Positions 55,589 to 64,000 of a stretch of 64,000 bases of DNA are shown here, piece by piece. A program made the position numbers and the translations under genes. Each line of letters begins with the position of its first letter. Within the stretch, counting starts at the first letter, position 1. The notes below the pieces were generated by a model, which had not been told where the DNA came from, ran no database searches, and worked only from the letters and a program-made list of their open reading frames with translations. The stretch lies in IMG/VR virus record IMGVR_UViG_3300050821_006485, positions 1-64,000 of that record; one strand, 5' to 3'. The stretch comes from a virus.

Positions 55589-56641
55589 ATGCCAACACTT
55601 GATTCATTATTGGGTACCGCATCAAACTTTGATGTACTTGCGGGCTCTACGGTTACAAACTCTGGAGCAACTGTTCTTACTGGAGGTGATCTAGGTCTTT
55701 CTCCTGGTTCATCTGTAACGGGCTTTCCGCCAGGCGTAGTTACTCCTCCTAATGTACAGCACATTACCGATTCTGTCGCAGCCAAGGGTCAATCCGACCT
55801 TACTGCCGCATATACGTACTTTGCCGGATTAGCCGGAGCTACGCCTATCGTTGGAAACTTAAACGGTCAAACATTTGTTCCCGGTTTGTATAGCGGCGGC
55901 GCGATTGATCTGGCAGTAGGTGGAACCGTAACCCTTAACGGAAACGGCGACCCAACTGCGGAATTTATTTTCCAAGCCGCGTCCACTCTTACCTTCAACA
56001 ACGGTTCTACTGTTGTCCTTACAAATGGTGCAACCGCCAAAAACATTATATGGCAAGTTGGAAGCTCTGCAACCATCGGAACCACGGCGGTTGTTTCTGG
56101 GGACATCGTGGCGCTGACTTCAATTTCCGTGAACACCGGGGCCACGGTCAACGGCAGATTACTCGCCAGAAACGGCGCGGTGACGTTGAGTGGTAACACT
56201 GTTACTGCCCCGGCAACTGGCGCGGGAACGGGTACGGGAGGTGGCGTAGTAGCGATAGGCACATCCTCAGCGAGTGCCACGGTGACGCTAAGCGAACTCA
56301 CACACCCAGATATTACAGGAAAAAGTTTAAGATCATGGGGAGTGGTGACTATTAATCCTGGAGGTTACACAAGCGGAGGAATTCCGTTCGGATTGATGCA
56401 GTACGCGGACCAACGTACGGTGGATTTTAATGGGTTCTTGCGTTGTGAGGTCTACGGCGAGGAACCTAAGAACAACATCATATTGGCAACTATTGCATAC
56501 CGTTATACCCCAGTCACAGATTCTCTCCAGATTTTTAATAACGGGGTAGAACTTGCCGGGGGCTCTGCTATACCAGTCTCTGTGTTATCTGACACCTTGC
56601 TTTTTGAGGCACAGTGGGATCGCACTAGCGTAAGAGGATAA
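55589..56641 (+). CDS. ice-binding-like (DUF3494) fibre protein (350 aa)
   Basis: Residues ~6-205 match the DUF3494 beta-solenoid of bacterial and fungal ice-binding proteins: ASNFDVLAGSTVTNSGATV, DLGLSPGSSVTGFPPG, NLNGQTFVPGLYSGG, FIFQAASTLTFNNGSTV, WQVGSSATIGTTAVVSGDI, NGRLLARNGAVTLSGNTV. The C-terminal ~125 residues repeat the domain of the preceding protein. No signal peptide, so not secreted as in bacteria. It is likely a virion adhesin with an ice-binding-type scaffold; true ice binding is unproven. Confidence 0.82.
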   Translation: MPTLDSLLGTASNFDVLAGSTVTNSGATVLTGGDLGLSPGSSVTGFPPGVVTPPNVQHITDSVAAKGQSDLTAAYTYFAGLAGATPIVGNLNGQTFVPGLYSGGAIDLAVGGTVTLNGNGDPTAEFIFQAASTLTFNNGSTVVLTNGATAKNIIWQVGSSATIGTTAVVSGDIVALTSISVNTGATVNGRLLARNGAVTLSGNTVTAPATGAGTGTGGGVVAIGTSSASATVTLSELTHPDITGKSLRSWGVVTINPGGYTSGGIPFGLMQYADQRTVDFNGFLRCEVYGEEPKNNIILATIAYRYTPVTDSLQIFNNGVELAGGSAIPVSVLSDTLLFEAQWDRTSVRG

Positions 56642-56739
56642 TTCAACAACAATTTCCTGAGATTAATTACCTCAGGCAGCCGTGGGGAATGCCTACCTAT
56701 GCATGGGCATTCTCCGCGCATCTTCATAGGAGAAAAATA

Positions 56740-57393
56740 ATGCCGCATCATAAGAATACACATTGTAAGCATGGACATGAGTACACGGTAGAAAATACAA
56801 GGATATTACCTAACGGGGCAAGAGTTTGTCGAGCATGTAAGCGTGAATGGGCAAGAGAAAACACGGGATTAGAAGAGGGGGAAGTAAAGCAAAATAAAAA
56901 TCAGAACACTGACAAAACCCATTGTCTTCGTGGTCACGAGTTTACATCGGAAAACACATACATGAAGGGCGAACGTAGGATTTGTATAATTTGTAGGAAT
57001 GCCGCCCAGCGCGATAGACAAAGGATTGCAGAAGCAAAATACAGAGCGTTAAAGAAATCCAGCCCTGAATTATGGGAAAAAGAAAGACGAAGAAGAAGGG
57101 CACAACAACTTAAAAGAGTCGGTTGGAATATTGATCTTTTTGAAGAGACCCTAAACCTGCAAGAAAATAAATGCGCCGTTTGTAGAACTGTTCTAGATAT
57201 TAATGCTATAAAGAACGGCGCTACTAACCAGGCTCATGCTGACCATGAGCACGTAGAGCCTCCAAAGCCTAGAGGTATTTTATGTGGCAATTGTAATTTA
57301 GGCATTGGAAATTTAAAAGAAAACCCAGAAATTATGTTGGCAGCAATTGCCTACGTAACTAAATGGAAGGAAGAGAGGTCGTACGGGCCATAA
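56740..57393 (+). CDS. HNH/endonuclease VII-type homing endonuclease (217 aa)
   Basis: ATG at 56740 follows AGGAGAAAAATA. Two HCxxGHE zinc modules (THCKHGHEYTVENTR and THCLRGHEFTSENTY) precede NKCAVCRTVL, HADHEHVEPP and RGILCGNCNLGIGNLKENPE, the endonuclease VII pattern. It ends 22 bp before the intron-containing tail gene, so it is placed to promote homing there. Confidence 0.85.
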   Translation: MPHHKNTHCKHGHEYTVENTRILPNGARVCRACKREWARENTGLEEGEVKQNKNQNTDKTHCLRGHEFTSENTYMKGERRICIICRNAAQRDRQRIAEAKYRALKKSSPELWEKERRRRRAQQLKRVGWNIDLFEETLNLQENKCAVCRTVLDINAIKNGATNQAHADHEHVEPPKPRGILCGNCNLGIGNLKENPEIMLAAIAYVTKWKEERSYGP

Positions 57394-57415
57394 TTTATCG
57401 CAGTTAGGTAAGTAA

Positions 57416-58693
57416 TTGCCTCATCAATCAGCAATGATTGTTTGTAACCTAGAGAATTCGGTGGAACACCCGATAGGGTCAATACCGAGCCGAGCCCAGA
57501 AATGGGAAGGTGTAACGACTATCTCGAAAGAGAGTAGGGAACAGCGTTCCCGAAGCACTAGGGGTCCTGCAAAGGGATCAAGATATAGTCTGGACTTATT
57601 AGTAATAATAAGAGAGTAAGCGGACGCGGCTTATTTGTAACAATAATCGACAGCATCATTAGACGCCTTTTCTGGATTAATCACCATAGCCGATGCAGTG
57701 GACCTCCCTGAAGGCGCGAGTCCTAGAAATTGGGACGTTCAGTTTAACGTAGGTAGCGTACGCACCAGGTCCGGTTTATTGAGCGTGTACTCTTACGCGA
57801 CCACATTAATAATCACTTCCTATGTTCTTCATTACGGTATAGCAGTGTTTGGGTATACTGGCGTAGAACCAACGGTTAATGAGGGGTTTTTGTTGTCCGG
57901 TTTTATAAACAACCTTTCATATCTGAATGGCCTCCAGGTATTTGTCGTTTCCGCGACAGCAACAACCTTCTCGGTTTTCTTGCCATTTAAGGACGACGGT
58001 CCATTTTTCAATCTCACAGGTTCTGCGGTCTCCCTTTCAGGCGCATTCGCTGGGCCTAACCTAGGCAACACCGTAACTTCCACCGGGTGGACCAACCCCA
58101 GTGGAATCCTAGGTAACGTTTCTTACGCCTCGGCAGTCGGTGGCGCAGCCTTATCAGCAACAATGGTTCCTACGGCGGCAGGAAATGAGTCGTCTAGTAA
58201 TCCGGCGTGGACCGCCCCTGGCAACGTATACACTACCGGCTCGGCATTCGCCCAAGTTACTCTATCTATCGCCGCAGGTGGTGGCGGAGGGGGCGGTGGT
58301 GGTGGCGGGGGTGGAGGTGGAGGGGGTGGCGGCGGAGGCGGTTGCTTCTCCGCAGCGGTTTCCGTTCGTACCCCAGAAGGTCTTATCGAGCTGGGAAATG
58401 CGCCCGGCACTCTCCAAGTTTCTAACGAAACCGGTACGCATAGTGCGCGGCTTATCGTTCACAAGGATTACAAAGGTTGGATGGTGGTAATCGAAGAGGA
58501 TAAGCTTGTCACCATAGATCACGTTATGAGGTCCGGGGATAAATGGGAACCGGCTGGGCTTAAATATCACAATCTACGCCGAGTCTGGTTCGTGGGTACG
58601 GTCTTCGATTTACACGTTATCTCCGATAATGAGGCAGATCATCACTACATACTGTGGAACGGTGACATAGCCCATAACAAACAACTAAAATAG
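57416..58693 (+). CDS. tail protein with intron and C-terminal poly-Gly/Hint domain (350 aa)
   Basis: CDS is join(57416..57428, 57654..58693). Exon 1 is only TTG CCT CAT CAA T, and splicing gives MPHQSSLDAFSGLITIADA. The first ~210 residues are a tail-type beta protein (DLPEGASPRNWDVQF). A run of 22 Gly then leads to Cys 235 and a Hint (intein-like) domain: CFSAAVSVRTPEGLIELGN, VTIDHVM (TxxH) and IAHNKQLK (HN) at the end. Hint domains catalyse self-cleavage or splicing. The next gene seems to continue the interrupted tail protein. Confidence 0.75.
57429..57653 (+). other. group I intron in the tail gene (225 nt)
   Basis: P1: exon UCAAU with guide GTTTG (U-G at the site, one mismatch) and the 11-nt loop also seen in capsid introns 2 and 3. 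P10: AATGAT before the guide pairs with exon ATCATT, fixing the 3' site after G 57653. Core identical in plan to the terL intron; 57506-57642 is identical to 20316-20452 over 137 nt. No ORF. Confidence 0.88.
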
Positions 58694-58705
58694 AAGGGAG
58701 TAACC

Positions 58706-61700
58706 ATGGCGGTATCCGCATTGCTGCTGGCAAGCAGTATAAACTTTAACATACCCAGTAGCGCTACCGTGCTTGGCATTTCCACGTCGTTCGCAGCGCA
58801 AGCCGTGGGCACCGGAACTCCCTCTATTAACATTGAACTTGCTTTAAACGGGGCACCGATAGGGTCGTATATAAACGTTCCTATCGGCAGCTCCCTGAAG
58901 ACCTATACTCAGGGTTCTTCCGCATTTCAATGGGGAACTACGTTAACACCCGCCATTGTAGATGGCAGTTCGCTTGGCATTCTCCTGCAAGCCGAGTTGG
59001 ACACCTCCGGGACCTCAGCGGTCAGCTCCACGTTTAGCGTAAACAACCTCTCGGTGTCGGTATACTACACCACGTCTTTGCTTTCTGAAATTTTGCAGGT
59101 CGAGACGTTTTCCTTTGCGGTACCGGCAACATCTGGTATATCCGGCATCGGGGTGAGCTTTGTTGCGTATTCCAGCCTTACTACTAACTTGTCGGTGCAG
59201 ATGATTAAGGCCGAGGTGCCGGTTGGTACGCCGAAAAGCGTAACGCTAAGCAGCACACCTACTATCTACACGATTGGGGCATCGAACGATCTGTGGGGCA
59301 CCACGTGGATTTCTTCTGATATCAACAACACAGGTTTCGGTGTACAGATAACCGGGTCGGGGGTTGGTACTACATTTGCCAAAGATTTAGATATCTTGGC
59401 TTACCTTACTCCGTCTTTGGCTGATTTTCTGTACGTAAAAACATATGAGCAGAACAACGGGCAAATTACTACTCTTGCCTTAGATGATTCTGGAATCATG
59501 TGGAAGGAGGACGTTAACAATAACCCTAACGTTCTTTCCACGGCCTTGGTTGGTATTATTCCCGGTTCTTATGCCAAGAGCGCCACGGCGGATAACCAAG
59601 AGTACATCATGTTCTCAGACCTCTCCATTGGCACGGAGAGACCCAGAGTTTTAAGCGGTAACACTTTTTATCCCCTGTCTCAAGTAGGACCGGGAGCACC
59701 GCCATCGTTCCAGGCATCAATCGGCTCGATAAGCAATATACTGAGCCTTAGCCATTATTCTCTATCTGGGAATGTAGTTACCTTTACCTATACGGGTACT
59801 ATGCCTACGGTAGGCAGCATTTATATTCTCAGCAATGTTGTTTCCTACCTAAACGGACAGTCGGTTATTGTACTTAGTACCGGATTATCGCCCACCACGT
59901 TTGAGGTGCAATTTCAACACCCTGATGATATTGGCTCAGCAATTAATGGTACGGCCACGCCTACTTTTAGTTATTCCATCCAGTCGATTACGCAACCGGT
60001 GCCCTATTCTGGCATCGCAGAATTTTTGTGGAGCGCGGGTCCGGGACAGACTTCTCCGGGATCAACGGTTACGGTTTATTATAAGCACGATACAACTGGT
60101 GGACAGGACCCAGGGTTATCTTCCACAACAAACCCTGTTTATGTTAACTTAGCACATGCTACAGGAGGGGCGGCACAGTTTAATGGTACATGGCTTGTTA
60201 ATGGCACGGGATTAGGAAATCCTCCGGGGGTAGGGGGTAATTATTGGTACTTTACGTTTACTTATACGGCATCCGGTAGTTACAGTCAAATTTTTCCTCC
60301 AGGAAATCCTGTTTCATACCAAATTACCCTTGCAACCTTAACCACATCTACGCCCATCCCTAACCTTACAGCGGGTAGTCCGATTACTATTACCGGGGTT
60401 ACACCCACCGGTTGGAATAGCAACTGGACAATAGTTACACCCCTGACTAGCGGAGTTCTTAATATTAGTGGCACCCAGATGGATGCCTCCGGTAACGCCT
60501 CGTATACGTACAACGTACAAAGCGGGGCCGGTCCTTTAGTCGGGGAAATTGTTACTGTTACGAATTGTACCAATGCGGCTATATTTAATGCCACCGGAGT
60601 TATTTCTTCTGTGGCAGGCGGAATATTTCAGATTGCCGGATTCCCGCCAAATCATCCCATACCGTTTGCGTTTGAAGCTAATGGCGTGGGTTCTACGTTT
60701 GGTACGCAGTTTACATTTGATCCCGGCGCAGTGGTCGCGGGCACTACCGGCCAATCTATTTTTGGCAACGCTGGTTCTGGTGGAAAGGTTACCATTGTTG
60801 GCAGCTCGATTCAGCCTTTAGGGGCCGGTACTCGCCAAGCGGTAGTGTTCTTTATTACGCAAAGCGGCCTGGAGACTGCCGTGTCGCCGCCGGTAACATT
60901 TACCACGTCTTCTAACGCCAATGAACTAGAGGTTACTAATATTCCTATCGGCCCTCCAAATGTCATTGCAAGAGGCATAGCGATTACCGAGGCGGGCGCT
61001 AACGGTGTGCCGGGAGCTAGTTTTTACGTGATCCCTAACAACGTTGTGTTAACCGTGGGAAACACCGTCACTACGTACCCATCCACAATTATTAGGGATA
61101 ATATTACCACATCTGCTAAGCTTTCGTTTACGGACGCGGTGCTCCTGTCTTCCCAAGAAATAGATGTGCAGGGCAACAACCTGTTTAATCTAATCGAGCT
61201 GGGCAGTTCCGCTTGGTGCCTGCCTTACGCATCCCGCATGTTCTACGGAATGCAGCTAAACAAGGTTGATAACTTTAATAACCTCACGTTCGATGGTGGT
61301 TACCTACCAAACCCAGGAGGTAACTTATTTCCACTTGGTTGGATTGGAACCGATGTAGCCAATACCAATCTTATTAACAGCCCGGTTACCGGCATGTCTC
61401 TATACATCAAGAACGCCGGTTCTACGGTAAAGTCCGGGGTTGGTCTAGTTTATCAGACTGCCTACACGGACCCCTACCAAGTTCCAATAATTTTGCCGAA
61501 TACCTTGTATTCCGTTAGAGTGGCAGCAAGCAATCCTTCTGGAAACGCGGTGGGGTCTCTGGTTATCGACTTGACGGACTTCAATACGGGAATCGGATTT
61601 GGCATCACCTACGGAACGTTCTCGGTGCTGTTAGCCAGCATGTCTACGAATACTTCGGTATTTACTGGGGCATTGCTAACCACACCCTTTACACAAGGCG

Positions 61701-62971
61701 TAAGCCCTGCTTTGCAACTAAGGGTGAGCTTAGCGAATGCCGGGCCGGGGGCCGATGTACAGGTGGACAGGATAGAGGTATTCCCGACTTTGGAGCCTTA
61801 TCTGCTCACGCAGGTCTATGGCTCGTACATTGATAATTTGGAGGCGATAGATGCCAGCGGTTCCGGGGGGATTATTAATACCGCCTCGGAAAATAGCCAA
61901 ACGTGCACGGGCGGGTTCGTGATGCACGACATCATGTATTTGCTCAAAACGAACTCGCTTTATTCCACGCAAGATATCCCAACGAGCGAACCGGGAGGCT
62001 GGAGCCTCAGAGAGGTGAGTAATAAGGCCGGTTCTATTGGAATACATTCTTATTCCTCAGGCGAAGAGTGGGCAGTGATGGCGTGCCGTGCGGGGATTTA
62101 TGGTTTTAACGGCGGGCAACCTGTTCCCATTAATTGGGAAATCAGACAAATTTGGGAAGCAATTAATTGGGACGCTGGTAAGACAATTGTATTGCGCAAT
62201 GATGTAACTAATAAAATGATGTATTGTGCAATCCCTTTGCCGACCGGTACTGACCCAGTTACAGGTATAACTACAAAGTCTATAAAGTGGCTTCCTTTTG
62301 CCCCCTATAACCCGGCTCCTATATCTCCAAATGTTATGTTGGTTCTTAATTACCAAGCAATGGATTCTTTTGAGGAACTAATAGGAGCATCAGGAATTAG
62401 GACCACGATGTTTGGCACGCTTGCCGCTGTTGATATGAAGCGTAAGTGGACTATTTGGCAGATACCAAGTCCGTACATGGATTTTATTATGAGGCCAAAT
62501 GGAATTGATACTCCTCTATTCGTGTGTAACGGAATTGATTCTTCAAAAATTTATGAATTCGAAGACAACCAATTTAGCGATGATGGTACAGCAATTTTCA
62601 GCCTCTATACAACCTATGGGCATGTTAATGCTGCTAAGAGTGCGACCATACCCCTGTTCGGTTATCACGCGAAGAGATACACGGTATTTCAAGTGAACGC
62701 AAAAGGATCGGGTAACATGCAAGTTAGAGTTATACCTAATGTGCTTGAAGCTCGTTACCCTTATACTATACCAGGCGGAATTAATCTTTTTGACCCAGCT
62801 AATGACGATGCCTTTAGACCTTTAAACATAAAAGGTAATAGAGTGTTTTTGGAATTTTCTACCAATGCCGTTGGTTCATGGTTCCAAGTTTCTAAATCAC
62901 TGTTAACTGGCAAGGCCGATCCTTGGTCCAGTTTGAATCCGACCGGAGGATTAAATACCGGCATAAAATAA
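58706..62971 (+). CDS. giant tail protein (1421 aa)
   Basis: Ser/Thr/Gly/Asn-rich beta protein through ~1000 residues, with Ig- or fibronectin-like repeats (NIELALNGAPIGSYINVPIG; ITITGVTPTGWNSNWTI), then a more globular C-terminal third (EEWAVMACRAGIYGFNGGQP; NWDAGKTIVLRNDVTNKMMY; FHAKRYTVFQVNAKG-like). Its start (ASSINFNIPSSATVLGIST) looks like the continuation of the previous gene before the Hint insertion. Probably central tail fibre or baseplate. GAAGGGAGTAACC precedes ATG. Confidence 0.75.
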   Translation: MAVSALLLASSINFNIPSSATVLGISTSFAAQAVGTGTPSINIELALNGAPIGSYINVPIGSSLKTYTQGSSAFQWGTTLTPAIVDGSSLGILLQAELDTSGTSAVSSTFSVNNLSVSVYYTTSLLSEILQVETFSFAVPATSGISGIGVSFVAYSSLTTNLSVQMIKAEVPVGTPKSVTLSSTPTIYTIGASNDLWGTTWISSDINNTGFGVQITGSGVGTTFAKDLDILAYLTPSLADFLYVKTYEQNNGQITTLALDDSGIMWKEDVNNNPNVLSTALVGIIPGSYAKSATADNQEYIMFSDLSIGTERPRVLSGNTFYPLSQVGPGAPPSFQASIGSISNILSLSHYSLSGNVVTFTYTGTMPTVGSIYILSNVVSYLNGQSVIVLSTGLSPTTFEVQFQHPDDIGSAINGTATPTFSYSIQSITQPVPYSGIAEFLWSAGPGQTSPGSTVTVYYKHDTTGGQDPGLSSTTNPVYVNLAHATGGAAQFNGTWLVNGTGLGNPPGVGGNYWYFTFTYTASGSYSQIFPPGNPVSYQITLATLTTSTPIPNLTAGSPITITGVTPTGWNSNWTIVTPLTSGVLNISGTQMDASGNASYTYNVQSGAGPLVGEIVTVTNCTNAAIFNATGVISSVAGGIFQIAGFPPNHPIPFAFEANGVGSTFGTQFTFDPGAVVAGTTGQSIFGNAGSGGKVTIVGSSIQPLGAGTRQAVVFFITQSGLETAVSPPVTFTTSSNANELEVTNIPIGPPNVIARGIAITEAGANGVPGASFYVIPNNVVLTVGNTVTTYPSTIIRDNITTSAKLSFTDAVLLSSQEIDVQGNNLFNLIELGSSAWCLPYASRMFYGMQLNKVDNFNNLTFDGGYLPNPGGNLFPLGWIGTDVANTNLINSPVTGMSLYIKNAGSTVKSGVGLVYQTAYTDPYQVPIILPNTLYSVRVAASNPSGNAVGSLVIDLTDFNTGIGFGITYGTFSVLLASMSTNTSVFTGALLTTPFTQGVSPALQLRVSLANAGPGADVQVDRIEVFPTLEPYLLTQVYGSYIDNLEAIDASGSGGIINTASENSQTCTGGFVMHDIMYLLKTNSLYSTQDIPTSEPGGWSLREVSNKAGSIGIHSYSSGEEWAVMACRAGIYGFNGGQPVPINWEIRQIWEAINWDAGKTIVLRNDVTNKMMYCAIPLPTGTDPVTGITTKSIKWLPFAPYNPAPISPNVMLVLNYQAMDSFEELIGASGIRTTMFGTLAAVDMKRKWTIWQIPSPYMDFIMRPNGIDTPLFVCNGIDSSKIYEFEDNQFSDDGTAIFSLYTTYGHVNAAKSATIPLFGYHAKRYTVFQVNAKGSGNMQVRVIPNVLEARYPYTIPGGINLFDPANDDAFRPLNIKGNRVFLEFSTNAVGSWFQVSKSLLTGKADPWSSLNPTGGLNTGIK

Positions 62972-62999
62972 TATCTCATAGCTTAGCGGCTTTGAGCTA

Positions 63000-63031
63000 G
63001 AGCTGGAACAGCCTGATACTGCTTCCAGCTC
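63000..63031 (+). terminator. hairpin after the giant tail gene
   Basis: GAGCTGGAA/TTCCAGCTC, perfect 9-bp stem with a 14-nt loop, followed by GATCTT. Terminator-like or an RNA processing site before the homing endonuclease. Confidence 0.5.
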
Positions 63032-63050
63032 GATCTTATCAGGAGAGAAA

Positions 63051-63680
63051 ATGATAGTATATTTAGTAACAAACAAACATAACGGAAAACAATATGTAGG
63101 GCAGACCGTAAAACCTCTTCAAACTAGATGGGCGCAGCATGGGAATGACACTTCTCATGTATCTCTCTTACGCAACGCTTTGAAAAAGTATGGAACAAAT
63201 TCTTTCGTAATAGAAATTATCCATGAATGTCTGCATAAAGAAGAAATGGATTTTGTAGAAATATTCTACATTTCATTTTTGAATACTAAATCTCCTAATG
63301 GTTATAATTTAACAGACGGGGGAGAGGGAAGTTTAGGGCATACGCCTACAAAAGAAGCAAGAGTTAAAATGAGTTTGGCTAAGAAAGGATTACTACCGCC
63401 AAAGCCCATAAAAAGGGGACAAAGGTTATCCCCGAGTACAGAAATTAAAAAGGGACAAAGATTATCTCCTAGTACTGAATTTAAAGCCGGATTTATTCCT
63501 TGGAATAAAGGTAAGTCGCATCTAAAAGGGGCGCTTAATCCTTTTTACCACAAAAAACATTCTCCCGAAGCTTTACAAAAAATGCGACTAGCTAAACTCG
63601 GTAGAAAGCAATCTCCAGAACATGTAGCTAAGAGAATGGCCAGTATATTAAAAAGGAAGGAACTAGATGGCTCACGGTGA
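63051..63680 (+). CDS. GIY-YIG homing endonuclease (209 aa)
   Basis: Core MIVYLVTNKHNGKQYVGQTV and catalytic Arg in LQTRWAQH, Glu in FVEIFYISF, then NUMOD-type repeats and a duplicated KRGQRLSPSTEIKKGQRLSP segment. CAGGAGAGAAA precedes ATG. The stop overlaps the next gene, so it sits precisely between two tail genes. AT-rich. Confidence 0.9.
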   Translation: MIVYLVTNKHNGKQYVGQTVKPLQTRWAQHGNDTSHVSLLRNALKKYGTNSFVIEIIHECLHKEEMDFVEIFYISFLNTKSPNGYNLTDGGEGSLGHTPTKEARVKMSLAKKGLLPPKPIKRGQRLSPSTEIKKGQRLSPSTEFKAGFIPWNKGKSHLKGALNPFYHKKHSPEALQKMRLAKLGRKQSPEHVAKRMASILKRKELDGSR

Positions 63681-64000
63681 ACATGCAATTCTAGAAGGTG
63701 GCCGTGAACTCCCATTTCTAAGCCAACAAAACACTTATCTAGGTTCTATTCTTCAGCGCATCCTTGACGCCGTGAACCTTACCGCAAAGAACGCCGGTGT
63801 TTCATCCGTGGGCAAAATTGCACCCCCTGATCCGGTGGACAGTGTGAATATACAAGGTACTCAACTTGGTTCTAAATTAATCGCTCCTTCTGAAATATTG
63901 CATCTGACCTTAACTCATAATGGGCCTGTAAAGAAAAACGTCCAGTACATAACAGAAGTCGCTACGGACAGTAACTTTTCTAATCCGCATATTATAGATC
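63667..64000 (+). CDS. tail structural protein, 3' truncated by the window
   Basis: ATG at 63667 (GGAAGGAACTAG upstream) opens a frame that runs to the window end. It begins MAHGEHAILEGGRELPFLSQ and contains YLGSILQRILDAVN and a region resembling fibronectin-type tail proteins (SEILHLTLTHNGPVKKNVQY). Likely another tail or baseplate component. Confidence 0.65.
   Translation, partial: MAHGEHAILEGGRELPFLSQQNTYLGSILQRILDAVNLTAKNAGVSSVGKIAPPDPVDSVNIQGTQLGSKLIAPSEILHLTLTHNGPVKKNVQYITEVATDSNFSNPHIID

Noticed and set aside
57416-57619. ORF of 67 aa over the tail-gene intron
   Set aside because: Only its first 13 nt are exon; the rest is the group I intron core.

Overview
This window is a large piece of a tailed double-stranded DNA phage genome of the portal / terminase / HK97-type capsid lineage. 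The evidence is a large terminase subunit, portal, scaffold-like protein, major capsid protein, T4-type lysozyme, a holin-like membrane protein, very large tail and fibre genes, a phage-type family A DNA polymerase, class II ribonucleotide reductase, tRNAs and seven free-standing homing endonucleases. I see no integrase or lysogeny repressor. The host is a bacterium with sigma70-like promoters and strong Shine-Dalgarno use. The secreted proteins and soil-type fibre domains would fit an environmental (possibly acidobacterial) host, but that is only a guess. All coordinates and motifs were read by eye; no database was searched.

Layout. (1) 1-1450 holds the end of a repeat-containing protein, two small rightward genes, a cluster of three TCTCA-NNN-TGAGA operator-like sites, and a long stretch of dispersed 11-bp repeats. 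(2) 1403-13337 is one leftward block that starts at a consensus promoter (13309-13337) and ends at a terminator (1403-1428). It carries DNA polymerase, a zinc-finger/Vsr-like homing endonuclease, ribonucleotide reductase, a MazG-like enzyme, a HAD phosphatase, a secreted protein, a tRNA and many small proteins. Several of the small proteins are under 60 aa. A recurring leader motif, (G/A)TACG-N10-CGGCCACGTGTTTTG, precedes several of these genes. (3) 13381-17600 runs rightward and is RNA-centred: promoters, structured RNAs, a Ro60 (TROVE/vWA) protein with three candidate Y RNAs directly upstream, and a tRNA cluster. One of the candidate Y RNAs contains a circularly permuted tRNA mimic. (4) 17635-35330 is packaging and head: terL, portal, histidine phosphatase, scaffold, small beta-rich proteins, a GGQ protein and the capsid gene. 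(5) 35462-44571 holds lysis and accessory genes, including a lysozyme, holin candidate, lipoprotein, glycosyltransferase and GroES-like protein. (6) 44727-64000 is tail and fibres. It contains a glycan island (two GT31-like enzymes, an epimerase and a further transferase), an ice-binding-like (DUF3494) fibre protein, a tail protein ending in a poly-Gly-linked Hint domain, and a 1421-aa tail protein.

The main surprises are these. Six group I introns interrupt three virion genes: terL inside the Walker A codons, the capsid gene four times, and one tail gene after 13 nt. Pairing of exons with the internal guide sequence and, for three introns, strong P10 pairing place the splice sites. Homing endonuclease genes sit beside each of these genes. 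The capsid first exon also carries an unexplained 39-nt in-frame stretch with three stop codons. A Ro60-Y RNA module is compactly encoded. An 11-bp repeat has spread through intergenic DNA and into gene ends.
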